Source of the DNA: Bacteroidales bacterium
GTDB lineage: Bacteria; Bacteroidota; Bacteroidia; Bacteroidales; Bacteroidaceae
Direction of reading: 5' to 3'
DNA: 48,755 bases
NCBI GenBank assembly: GCA_030532685.1
Contig: JAUNKN010000014.1
Coordinates: 1 to 48,755, forward strand
The notes under the pieces: model-generated
The model's input: the letters and a program-made list of their open reading frames with translations, nothing else
What the model was told of the DNA's origin: nothing
Database searches by the model: none
Shown: one piece after another, positions 40,881 to 48,755 of the stretch
Position numbering within the stretch: position 1 is the first letter of the stretch
How the letters are laid out: every line of letters begins with the position of its first letter
Program-made: the position numbers and the translations under genes

Positions 40881-43469
40881 ATGATTTATCCCGATAATTT
40901 TGAGCGAAAAATAGGTTTTGCCGAGGTGCGAACCCTCCTCAAAGGCCGCTGTATGAGCACGCTGGGTACGGAATGGGTGGAAAGCCAAGTGCAATTCTCG
41001 ACTTCCTACGAGCAAGTGTGCGAACAGTTGGCGCAGGCTCGTGAGTTCGGCCTATTTATGGAGCAAGAAGAGGACGTGTACGAGGAGAACTTTTACGACG
41101 TACGTCAGCCCCTGATGCGCATTCGCCCCGAACGTACCTATTTGGAGGAGCTGGACCTTTTTGATCTCAAACGCTCACTACAAACCGTGCTGAGCATTGT
41201 GAGTTTCTTGCGCAAGCTCGATGACGACAAGGGAGAAAGCAATGAAAATAAGGACACGGACGAGGCCTGCAAGGAAGATGCGAGCCTGCGTGCCAAATAT
41301 CCTGCTCTCTATCGCATGACAGAGGGCATCGCCTGCTTCCCGCAAATCATCAAGCGCATAGACCTCGTACTCAACAAATATGGCAAGGTCAAGGACACGG
41401 CTACCAAGGAGTTGCTCACCATACGCCACGACATCGAGACGACTTCGCGTTCCATCAGCCACTCACTGCGCAGCATCATTGCCCAAGCGCAACAAGAGGG
41501 CTACATCGAGCGAGATGTTTCGCCCACACTACGCGACGGCCGTTTGGTCATTCCCGTGGCACCAGCTTTGAAACGTAAAATCAAGGGTATCATCCACGAC
41601 GAAAGCGCCACAGGAAAAACCGTCTTTATCGAACCTGCCGCTGTGGTCGATGCCAACAACCGCATTCGCGAATTGAAAGCGGCCGAGCGGCGCGAAATCA
41701 TTCGTATTTTGCAAATCCTTTCGAGCGAGATTCGTCCACATATCAACGATATTCTCGCTTCGATGCAGTTTTTGGCACAGGTCGATTATCTGCGTGCACT
41801 GGCCATTTTCTCGGAGCAGTTTGGGGCCATCGTGCCTCAGATGCGCCCCAAACCTCGCATTGATTGGGTCGAGGCGCGCCACCCACTCTTGCAACAAAGC
41901 CTGGAGCGTCATGGGCGAAAAATGGTACCGCTCAACGTAACGCTGCGCGACCGCGCCCGCATCCTCATTATCTCTGGTCCCAACGCAGGAGGTAAGTCGG
42001 TTTGCCTCAAGACCGTGGGGCTTTTGCAATACATGCTGCAATGTGGCATGCTTGTACCCGTGCGCGAAAATAGCATCGCGGGCATCTTCGACGATATCTT
42101 CATTGACATCGGCGACGAGCAAAGTCTTGAGAACGACCTTTCCACCTACTCCTCCCACCTACTCAATATGAAAGCCATGATGCGCCACTGCAACGAGCGT
42201 AGTTTGCTGCTCATTGACGAGTTTGGTTCGGGTACAGAACCTCAAATAGGCGGAGCGATGGCCGAAGCCATTTTGCACCAATTTGTGAAGCGTCGTGCTT
42301 GTGGCATCATCACCACGCACTATCAAAATCTGAAACACTTTGCCGAGGCCGAGCCAACAGTCATCAACGGAGCAATGCTCTACGACCGCTCACAAATGCA
42401 GCCACTCTTCATGCTCCAAATCGGCAATCCAGGTAGCTCTTTTGCCGTAGAGATTGCCCGTAAAATAGGCATTCCCGAGGAGGTCATTCGCTATGCCTCT
42501 GATATGGTGGGCAAGGACTATGTGATGAGCGACAAGTATCTCCAAGACATTGTGCGCGACAAAATGTATTGGGAGGGAAAACGGCGTAGCATTCACGACC
42601 GCGAAAAGAAATTGGAGCAGACCATCGCTCAATACGAAGAGGAACTCACGACTCTCTCAAAAGAGAAAAAGGAGGTGATGCGCGATGCACGCCATCAGGC
42701 CGAGCAACTCATACAGCAGTCGAATGCAGCCATCGAGCGTACCATTCGCACCATCAAGGAGAGCCAAGCCGACCGCGAACGCACACAAGAAGCGCGCCGT
42801 TCGCTGCAGGATTTCCGCAACGAGGTGCAGGAGCAGGGCAAGAAGGCGGGCGACGATGCCATCACGCGCAAAATGGATCAGATACGCCGTCGGCAAGAAC
42901 GCAAGAAAGATAAGAGCAAACAGCAACCCGCCTTGGCAGGATTGGTCCAAGCCTTGGCTGGCAACTCTACTCCTGCGGCTGCTCCTGCACGACAGGGCAA
43001 GCCGCAGGTGGGCAGCTACGTGCGCATCAAAGGGCAAACCACCGTGGGACGCATCGAAAGCATGCAGGGCAAAACGGCTCGTGTGCTCTTCGGCGTCATG
43101 CTCACCACAGTGCCTCTCTCGCGACTCGAAGTGACCGACAAACCCGTCGAAAAGCCCTCGATTTCGCAGGTATCGACCTTCTTGACCAAAGAAACGCGCG
43201 ATGCCATGTACGAAAAGAAACTACGCTTCCGCCCCGAAATCGATGTGCGTGGTATGTCGAGCGAGGAGGCACTCACGGCCGTACGCTATTTTGTGGACGA
43301 CGCCTTGCTGCTCGAACAGCGCCGTGTGCGCATCCTCCACGGCACTGGTACAGGTGCTCTGCGCACTACATTGCGCCAATATCTCAATACCGTAGGGGGC
43401 GTGGCCTCCTACCGCGACGAGCACGTACAGTTTGGAGGTGCAGGCATCACCGTGGTCGATTTAGCATAG
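40881..43469 (+). CDS. mutS2: MutS2 with Smr domain
   Basis: 862 aa. The N-terminal core and lever domains lead to the ATPase with Walker A ISGPNAGGKSVCLKT (about 365), Walker B-like LLLIDEFGSGTEP and ITTHYQNLK. A long coiled coil (about 570-680) and a linker follow, then a KOW-like segment (GSYVRIKGQTTVGRI), and a C-terminal Smr nuclease domain with DVRGMSSEEAL and RILHGTGTGALR. It lacks the MutS mismatch-recognition domain. Bacterial MutS2 has been linked to recombination control and to rescuing collided ribosomes through its Smr domain. It is first of four plus-strand genes. Confidence 0.96.
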   Translation: MIYPDNFERKIGFAEVRTLLKGRCMSTLGTEWVESQVQFSTSYEQVCEQLAQAREFGLFMEQEEDVYEENFYDVRQPLMRIRPERTYLEELDLFDLKRSLQTVLSIVSFLRKLDDDKGESNENKDTDEACKEDASLRAKYPALYRMTEGIACFPQIIKRIDLVLNKYGKVKDTATKELLTIRHDIETTSRSISHSLRSIIAQAQQEGYIERDVSPTLRDGRLVIPVAPALKRKIKGIIHDESATGKTVFIEPAAVVDANNRIRELKAAERREIIRILQILSSEIRPHINDILASMQFLAQVDYLRALAIFSEQFGAIVPQMRPKPRIDWVEARHPLLQQSLERHGRKMVPLNVTLRDRARILIISGPNAGGKSVCLKTVGLLQYMLQCGMLVPVRENSIAGIFDDIFIDIGDEQSLENDLSTYSSHLLNMKAMMRHCNERSLLLIDEFGSGTEPQIGGAMAEAILHQFVKRRACGIITTHYQNLKHFAEAEPTVINGAMLYDRSQMQPLFMLQIGNPGSSFAVEIARKIGIPEEVIRYASDMVGKDYVMSDKYLQDIVRDKMYWEGKRRSIHDREKKLEQTIAQYEEELTTLSKEKKEVMRDARHQAEQLIQQSNAAIERTIRTIKESQADRERTQEARRSLQDFRNEVQEQGKKAGDDAITRKMDQIRRRQERKKDKSKQQPALAGLVQALAGNSTPAAAPARQGKPQVGSYVRIKGQTTVGRIESMQGKTARVLFGVMLTTVPLSRLEVTDKPVEKPSISQVSTFLTKETRDAMYEKKLRFRPEIDVRGMSSEEALTAVRYFVDDALLLEQRRVRILHGTGTGALRTTLRQYLNTVGGVASYRDEHVQFGGAGITVVDLA

Positions 43470-43610
43470 CACGAGCTTTTCTCTATTCTCTATCCCTACC
43501 TCACGGTTGAACCGTTCCACTTGCCCGATTTTTCTTCATCTTGTGCAGGCAGACGGGAGCCGTGTAGGCCTGTCGTCTTCCTTTCCATTCCTCATTCTTT
43601 CCCTTTTCGC

Positions 43611-45380
43611 ATGCAACCTTTTCGTTTCGCTCCCCGCATTGTCAAAGATTTGCGCAATTATGACCGACGCAAATTCTCGGCCGACCTCATAGCTGGACTC
43701 GTCGTGGGTATCGTAGCCCTTCCTCTCGCCATCGCTTTTGCCATTGCCGCTTCTCCTGGTGGCGATGTGCAACACACGATTGGGCCTGCCGTGGGCATCA
43801 TCACGGCTATCGTAGCAGGTGTGTTGATTTCGGCTCTGGGAGGTAGTCGCGTGCAGATAGGTGGTCCCACGGGGGCTTTCATCGTGATTATATATGGTGT
43901 GGTTGCACAATTTGGATTGTCGGGCTTACTACTCGCGACGATTATCGCGGGTGTATTTTTGGTGTTATTGGGCTTTTTTCGGCTCGGGGCAATCATCAAG
44001 TTTATCCCTTATCCCATCGTTGTGGGCTTCACTTCGGGCATTGCCGTCACTATTTTTACCACGCAGGTCAAAGATTTGCTCGGACTGCGCATCACGGGCG
44101 GTGTTCCTGCCGATTTCTTAGAAAAATGGGTGTGCTATGCGCAACACTTCGATACTCTCTCGTGGCAATCGCTGGTTGTTAGCCTCCTCTCGCTCTTACT
44201 CATCATTTATAGTCCTCGGCTGTGGAAAAAACTCCCAGGCTCGCTCGTGGCCATCGTACTGACGACTGCGGGAGTCTATGCCAGCAATGCCGCAGGACTT
44301 ACTCACATCGAAACCATAGGCGATCGCTTTGGCGCTATCACCGCTTCGCTTCCCCCCATCACGGCTTTTGACATTGAGTGGCGCACGCTGTTTACCGATG
44401 CTGAGGGACATTTTTCGATGACGACCCTCAATGCAATTCTTCCCACGGCCTTTGTCATTGCGATGCTCGGTGCAATCGAAAGTTTGCTCTCTGCCACAGT
44501 AGCCGATGGGGTAACTGGCGATCATCACGACAGCAATCAAGAACTCGTGGGCCAAGGCATCGCCAACATTGTCGCACCTTTCTTTGGAGGAATTCCTGCC
44601 ACTGGCGCCATTGCACGCACCATGACCAACATCAACAATGGTGCCGCTTCTTCTATCGCAGGCATCGTGCACGCGGTGGTATTGCTACTCATTTTTCTCA
44701 TTGCCATGCCGCTTGCCTCCTACATCCCCATGGCCACGCTTGCAGCTGTGCTCGTCGTAGTGAGCTATAATATGAGCGGCTGGCGCACTTTCCGTCATCT
44801 CATTAGCCAGCCCAAGAGCGATGTTGCTGTGCTACTGCTCACTTTCAGTTTGACGGTGCTTTTTGATTTGACCATTGCCATCGAAGTAGGCTTGCTCTTG
44901 GCTTGTCTACTCTTTATGCGTCGCATGGCTGAGGCTACGCAACTGTCCGTTCTCACGCGTGAAATCGATTTGAGCCACGACGAAATCATCGATATGGAAG
45001 TGCGCGACGAAAAACTCCCTATTCCCAGTGGCGTGGAGGTGTACGAAATCAACGGTCCCTTCTTTTTTGGCGTGGCCAACCGATTTGAGGAAATGACCAC
45101 CGAAATGCAGGATCACCCCGCCATACGTATTATTCGCATGCGTCGCGTTCCTTTCATCGATGCTACGGGAGTGCACAACCTCGAGAACCTTTGCAAAATG
45201 AGCCAACAAGACGGTACGCAAATCATTCTGTCGGGAGTGCGACCAGAAGTGCGTGCCACGCTCGAAAAAGCGGGTTTCCCAGCCTTGATTGGACAAGACA
45301 ATATTTGTCCCAACATCAATTGCGCTTTGGAACGGGCGCAAGCCGTACAGCAAGCTCAAGACGAAGCTACGGAGGCGTAA
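43611..45380 (+). CDS. SulP-family anion transporter with STAS domain
   Basis: 589 aa. The start MQPFRFAPRIVKDLRNYDRRKFSADLIAGLVVGIVALPL is the SulP N-terminus. There are about ten to fourteen membrane segments up to about residue 445, including IGGPTGAFIVI and PFFGGIPATGAIARTMTNI. The C-terminal STAS domain has FFGVANRFEEM and MRRVPFIDATGVHNLENL. The family moves sulfate, bicarbonate or dicarboxylates by symport or exchange; which one is unknown. An in-frame start at 43521 gives a non-family extension and is rejected. Confidence 0.94.
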   Translation: MQPFRFAPRIVKDLRNYDRRKFSADLIAGLVVGIVALPLAIAFAIAASPGGDVQHTIGPAVGIITAIVAGVLISALGGSRVQIGGPTGAFIVIIYGVVAQFGLSGLLLATIIAGVFLVLLGFFRLGAIIKFIPYPIVVGFTSGIAVTIFTTQVKDLLGLRITGGVPADFLEKWVCYAQHFDTLSWQSLVVSLLSLLLIIYSPRLWKKLPGSLVAIVLTTAGVYASNAAGLTHIETIGDRFGAITASLPPITAFDIEWRTLFTDAEGHFSMTTLNAILPTAFVIAMLGAIESLLSATVADGVTGDHHDSNQELVGQGIANIVAPFFGGIPATGAIARTMTNINNGAASSIAGIVHAVVLLLIFLIAMPLASYIPMATLAAVLVVVSYNMSGWRTFRHLISQPKSDVAVLLLTFSLTVLFDLTIAIEVGLLLACLLFMRRMAEATQLSVLTREIDLSHDEIIDMEVRDEKLPIPSGVEVYEINGPFFFGVANRFEEMTTEMQDHPAIRIIRMRRVPFIDATGVHNLENLCKMSQQDGTQIILSGVRPEVRATLEKAGFPALIGQDNICPNINCALERAQAVQQAQDEATEA

Positions 45381-45426
45381 AAACGAAATATATATATTGC
45401 CCTCATAGCCCTCCTATCTTCTGACT

Positions 45427-46137
45427 ATGCTTCGCCTCGAACACCTTTCTATCGGGCATCAACACAAGGCGCTTCATCGTGACCTCTGTGCTACGCTCAC
45501 CGCAGGCACGCTTACCGCACTCATTGGGCGCAATGGAACGGGGAAAAGCACCCTTTTGCGCACCATTGCTACGCTCCTTCCTCCGCTTGCTGGAGAGCTT
45601 TACCTCAATAAGGAAAGGCTCGATGCGCTCCCTCCCGAACAGGTGGCACGTCGCCTTGCTCTCGTACTGACTTCGCGCATTGAAGCTCCCGCTTTGCGTG
45701 TGGACGAACTGGTCGCACTGGGCCGACTCCCGCATCGCCCCTTTTGGAGTGCCCCGACACAACAAGATCGCCAAGCCATAGACCAAGCCATTGCGCTCAC
45801 CCAACTCGCCCCTCTCTTGTCGAGAGAAGTGCGCACACTGAGCGATGGCGAGCGGCAACGTGTCATGATTGCACGTGCCTTGGCACAAGACACGCCTTTG
45901 CTTCTCCTCGACGAGCCGACGGCTTTCCTCGATCATCCAACGAAGCAAAGCACTTTACAGCTGCTGCGTCGCATCGCTCACGAAACGGGAAAGAGCGTGC
46001 TTCTCTCGTCCCACGACCTTGCGCTCACACTTCCGCAGGCCGACCACGTTTGGCTGCTCACCTCCCATGGGCTCCTCACAGGCACCTCCACCAGTTTGCA
46101 CGAGGAGATGGAACGTGAGTTTGCGCTCGCTCCTTGA
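45427..46137 (+). CDS. ABC transporter ATP-binding protein (iron/cobalamin-type), orphan
   Basis: 236 aa. Walker A LIGRNGTGKSTLL, Q-loop-region VLTSRIEAPALRVDELVALGRLPHR, signature LSDGERQRVMIARALAQ, Walker B LLLLDEPTAFLDH, and H-loop SSHDLALT. The VDELVALGRLPHR segment is typical of FecE/BtuD/HmuV ATPases for siderophore, heme or cobalamin importers. No permease or binding protein gene is adjacent: it lies between sulP (46 bp) and topB (60 bp), so its partners must be elsewhere. Confidence 0.9.
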   Translation: MLRLEHLSIGHQHKALHRDLCATLTAGTLTALIGRNGTGKSTLLRTIATLLPPLAGELYLNKERLDALPPEQVARRLALVLTSRIEAPALRVDELVALGRLPHRPFWSAPTQQDRQAIDQAIALTQLAPLLSREVRTLSDGERQRVMIARALAQDTPLLLLDEPTAFLDHPTKQSTLQLLRRIAHETGKSVLLSSHDLALTLPQADHVWLLTSHGLLTGTSTSLHEEMEREFALAP

Positions 46138-46197
46138 GCTTCTTTTCCCTTCTGTAAAGTCTCTTTTTCTCCTCTCCTTTCTTTCCCTTTCTCTCTC

Positions 46198-48261
46198 ATG
46201 ATTGTTTGCATTGCCGAAAAACCCTCTGTAGCTGCCGATATCGCCAAGATTATCGGTGCCAACCAGCACATACGTGTGGGGCGCAACGCAGGCTATTACG
46301 AAGGAAATGGTTATCAAGTAACTTGGACCTTTGGTCATTTGTGCGAACTCAAAAACCCCGAGCAATACAGTCCCCTTTGGCGCACTTGGTCGCTGGCTGC
46401 ACTCCCCATGATTCCCGAACGCTTTGGCATTCGCCTCAAGGAAGGAGTCGAGGAGCAATTTGGAGTCATTGAACGTTTGTTTCAAAAAGCCGAACGCATC
46501 ATCAACTGCGGCGATGCTGGGCAAGAGGGAGAACTCATACAGCGCTGGGTGATGCAAAAGGCTCAGGCCACCTGTCCCGTAGAGCGCCTGTGGATTTCCT
46601 CTATGACAGAAGAGGCCATACGCGAAGGTTTCGCAACCTTGCGTCCGCAAGCCGACTATCAAGGGCTCTACGAAGCTGGACTTTGTCGCGCCATTGGCGA
46701 CTGGCTTTTGGGCATGAATGCTACACGGCTCTACACGCTCAAATTTGGCGACAACACTCGCCAACGCGGCGCGCAACCCCTATCCATAGGTCGCGTACAG
46801 ACGCCCACTCTTGCCCTCGTCGTGCAACGACAATTGGAAATCGAACGTTTCCGCCCCGAACCCTATTGGGTGCTCTCCACCATCTATCGCGACACCACCT
46901 TTACTGCCCGCATCGACAATGAAGAGGACAACGAAGGAAACGCAGGAAAGATGAAGCGCGGCTTCACCCAACAAGAAGAGGCACAGGCCGCCTTGAAGGC
47001 CATCGAGGGGACGGAGTTTACCGTGCAGACCGTGACCAAGAAAAAAGGGAGCGAAGCTCCTCCTCGCCTTTTCGATTTGACTTCGCTACAAGTGGAATGT
47101 AACAAGAAGTTTGGCTACGGGGCCGACCTCACTCTCCAACTCATTCAGCAACTCTACGAAGCGAAACTCACCACCTATCCTCGTGTCGATACGACCTACC
47201 TGCCCGACGCCATTTACCCAAAATGCAAAGGCATCCTCAATGGTATTGCCGAACACTATGGTCCTCTTCTCCAACCGCTGCGAGGAGCACAACTGCGCAA
47301 ATCGAAAAAAGTGTTCGACTCCTCAAAGGTGACCGACCACCACGCCATTATTCCCACAGGAGTTCCGGCGCGTAGCCTCACTGATTTGCAGCGCAATGTC
47401 TACGACCTCATCGTGCGTCGCTTCATCGCCATTTTCTATCCCGACTGCCTCTTTGCGACCACGACCATCGATGGCGAAGCTGCCGCCATCCCTTTCCGTG
47501 CCACGGGCAAGGTGATACTCGATGCAGGATGGCGCACGCTGTTTCAGAAAGACAAAGCCGAGGAGGAAAAAGAGAAGGACGAAGAGCGCACCCTTCCCGA
47601 CATGCTCAAAGGCGAAAGCGGCCCGCATACCCCTACACTGACACAAAAGGAAACGACTCCCCCCAAGCCTTATACCGAAGCAACACTACTACGTGCCATG
47701 GAAACAGCGGGACGCCATGTTGAGGACGAAACACTGCGCGAAGCCCTCAAGGAAAACGGGATTGGCCGTCCCTCGACACGTGCTGCCATTATCCAAACGC
47801 TCTATCGCCGTGGCTACATTCGCCAACAGCGTCGTAGCCTTGAAGCTACGCCCACGGGGGTACAACTCATAGGCCTCATCAAGGAAGATTTGCTCAAAAG
47901 TGCCGAACTCACAGGATTGTGGGAAAACAAGCTGCGCCGCATCGAGCAACATAGCTATTCGGCTCAACAATTCATGGGCGAGCTCAAACAAATGGTCATA
48001 GAATTGGTACAGGAAGTGATGCGCGACAATAGTCATCGCCGTGTCGAGGCTCCCTCTTCCGTCCAGCCCGCTTCTTCTCCTCGAAGTGCTTCCTCCGCTC
48101 CGACGGCTACTCATCCTACAGACAAACCCAAGCGCAAAGTGGTGCGTGCAGGTTCGCCCTGTCCTTCCTGTGGCGAGGGCAAAGTCATCAAAGGGCACAG
48201 TGCTTTTGGCTGCTCACGCTGGAGAGAAGGCTGCGAATGGCGCAAACCCTTCAAGAAATAA
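46198..48261 (+). CDS. topB: DNA topoisomerase III
   Basis: 687 aa. Toprim domain at the N-terminus (MIVCIAEKPSVAADIAKIIG; NCGDAGQEGELI), central LSIGRVQTPTLALV, the active-site tyrosine Y327 in TTYPRVDTTYLP, TDHHAIIPT, and GIGRPSTRAAIIQTLYRRGY. The Ser/Pro/Thr-rich linker (about 600-640) precedes a C-terminal zinc finger CPSCGEGKVI...CSRW...CEWRKPF. It is a type IA topoisomerase that decatenates DNA. Such topB genes also occur on mobile elements; here the housekeeping neighbours argue for the chromosomal copy. Confidence 0.95.
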   Translation: MIVCIAEKPSVAADIAKIIGANQHIRVGRNAGYYEGNGYQVTWTFGHLCELKNPEQYSPLWRTWSLAALPMIPERFGIRLKEGVEEQFGVIERLFQKAERIINCGDAGQEGELIQRWVMQKAQATCPVERLWISSMTEEAIREGFATLRPQADYQGLYEAGLCRAIGDWLLGMNATRLYTLKFGDNTRQRGAQPLSIGRVQTPTLALVVQRQLEIERFRPEPYWVLSTIYRDTTFTARIDNEEDNEGNAGKMKRGFTQQEEAQAALKAIEGTEFTVQTVTKKKGSEAPPRLFDLTSLQVECNKKFGYGADLTLQLIQQLYEAKLTTYPRVDTTYLPDAIYPKCKGILNGIAEHYGPLLQPLRGAQLRKSKKVFDSSKVTDHHAIIPTGVPARSLTDLQRNVYDLIVRRFIAIFYPDCLFATTTIDGEAAAIPFRATGKVILDAGWRTLFQKDKAEEEKEKDEERTLPDMLKGESGPHTPTLTQKETTPPKPYTEATLLRAMETAGRHVEDETLREALKENGIGRPSTRAAIIQTLYRRGYIRQQRRSLEATPTGVQLIGLIKEDLLKSAELTGLWENKLRRIEQHSYSAQQFMGELKQMVIELVQEVMRDNSHRRVEAPSSVQPASSPRSASSAPTATHPTDKPKRKVVRAGSPCPSCGEGKVIKGHSAFGCSRWREGCEWRKPFKK

Positions 48262-48352
48262 GCGTCGCACACTCTGCTCCTCTTTTGCCCTATCGTAACA
48301 GGAGCCCGCTCAAAAAAATCGCGATTCAAAAACGAAAAAAACTTCGATTCTC

Positions 48353-48383
48353 TTGGTTGTTTCGCCTTAAAGCCCTACCTTTG
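48353..48383 (+). promoter_or_regulatory. Promoter of tRNA-Thr
   Basis: TTG (48353-48355), 20-bp spacer, TACCTTTG (48376-48383), the same layout as at the initiator tRNA. Confidence 0.8.
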
Positions 48384-48405
48384 CAGCCGAAAAACCAAGA
48401 GGTTT

Positions 48406-48478
<73 letters not shown>

Positions 48479-48484
48479 CACAGT

Positions 48485-48524
48485 AATTGTCCCACTCAGT
48501 AGCTACTGAGTGGGACAATTTTTT
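48485..48524 (+). terminator. Terminator of tRNA-Thr
   Basis: A perfect palindrome with 18-base arms (48485-48502, 48503-48520) and a T tract to 48524. The 48525-48712 stretch after it holds no gene I can support. Confidence 0.9.
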
Positions 48525-48712
48525 GTAGTGGCTTCATAGCGATTCCCTCCTTATGCTTCTTCCTTCCTATCCGCTCCATTTTCCTTTGTATTCCCCTCTC
48601 CCTTGTTCTTGGCAAGACAAGTTCTATTCATGCGCTGTGGCTTAGACCGATGCCTTGCAACGGTAAGCTGCTCTTCTTCGGCATCGGACAAGGCAAGCCG
48701 CTTTTTCTTCTT

Positions 48713-48755
48713 CCCACGCAGAAAATCCTACGTGCGTCGTAGAAAATCCTACGTG
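48713..48755. repeat. CACGTAG intergenic repeat, copy D (cut by window end)
   Basis: CCCACGCAGAAAATCC, TACGTGCGTCGTAGAAAA and TCCTACGTG in the reverse-complement orientation of copy C. It probably continues beyond the window. Confidence 0.85.

Noticed and set aside
46198-48261. topB as a mark of an integrative conjugative element
   Set aside because: No relaxase, integrase, tra gene or direct repeat near the tRNAs; neighbours are housekeeping genes.
48525-48712. A minus-strand open stretch near the window end with no stops for about 50 codons
   Set aside because: No start codon before a run of charged residues, no family motif and stops just upstream inside repeat copy D.

Overview
The window looks like chromosomal DNA of a Bacteroidota bacterium, most likely order Bacteroidales (a Prevotella-, Alloprevotella- or Porphyromonas-like organism; the species cannot be fixed from this). 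Evidence: at least ten genes and both tRNAs are preceded by the Bacteroidales promoter pattern TTG-N19/20-TAnnTTTG; a secreted glycosidase ends in a type IX secretion sorting domain; and many products are families typical of the group (DUF1573 protein, OmpH-like lipoprotein, C69 dipeptidase, B-type L31, carboxypeptidase-regulatory TonB receptor). No phage, transposase, integrase, CRISPR array or rRNA was seen.

Layout. 336-5682 (minus): a tight six-gene operon with stop/start overlaps, carrying a sugar/polyol nucleotidyltransferase, ATP-grasp enzyme, CDP-alcohol phosphatidyltransferase, LPG-synthase-type membrane protein, HAD phosphatase-like protein and an HpaII-endonuclease-like protein. It reads as a phospholipid head-group pathway with an odd last member. 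5902-9195 (plus): a secreted GH84 hexosaminidase. 9335-9422: a striking 22-bp-periodic inverted repeat. 9579-14041 (plus): menD, menB and a menC-menE fusion (menaquinone). 14252-14503: rpmE2 with a structured leader. 14751-18256 (minus): a TonB receptor translationally coupled to a zinc-ribbon lipoprotein. 18462-22842 (minus): U32 RNA-modification-type protein, lpxH, an NlpE-like lipoprotein, an OhrR-like peroxide sensor and a glutathione peroxidase. 23076-24272 (plus): an acetyltransferase and a nitroreductase. 24295-26969 (minus): mutY, mannose-1-phosphate guanylyltransferase and a DUF1573 protein. 27088-29923 (plus): ruvC, a secreted protein and a family 2 glycosyltransferase. 30000-33692 (minus): C69 dipeptidase, nadC and a Sel1-repeat protein. 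33896-34417 (plus): an outer-membrane beta-barrel. 34822-35653 (minus): OmpH-like lipoprotein and a small membrane protein. 35797-40272 (plus): pepD, a beta-helix lipoprotein and dnaB, almost without gaps. 40426: initiator tRNA. 40881-48261 (plus): mutS2, SulP transporter, orphan ABC ATPase, topB. 48406: tRNA-Thr(CGT).

Most of this is housekeeping. The less ordinary points are the lipid-head-group operon with its variant active-site motifs and degenerate HpaII-like member; the periodic palindrome before menD; the MenC-MenE fusion; a family of CACGTAG-containing intergenic repeats at four places; the TonB receptor with a C-x2-C plug paired with a zinc-ribbon lipoprotein; a structured rpmE2 leader; and a ruvC whose promoter abuts its start codon.

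All family calls come from reading the translated sequence and remembered motifs; no database search was run.
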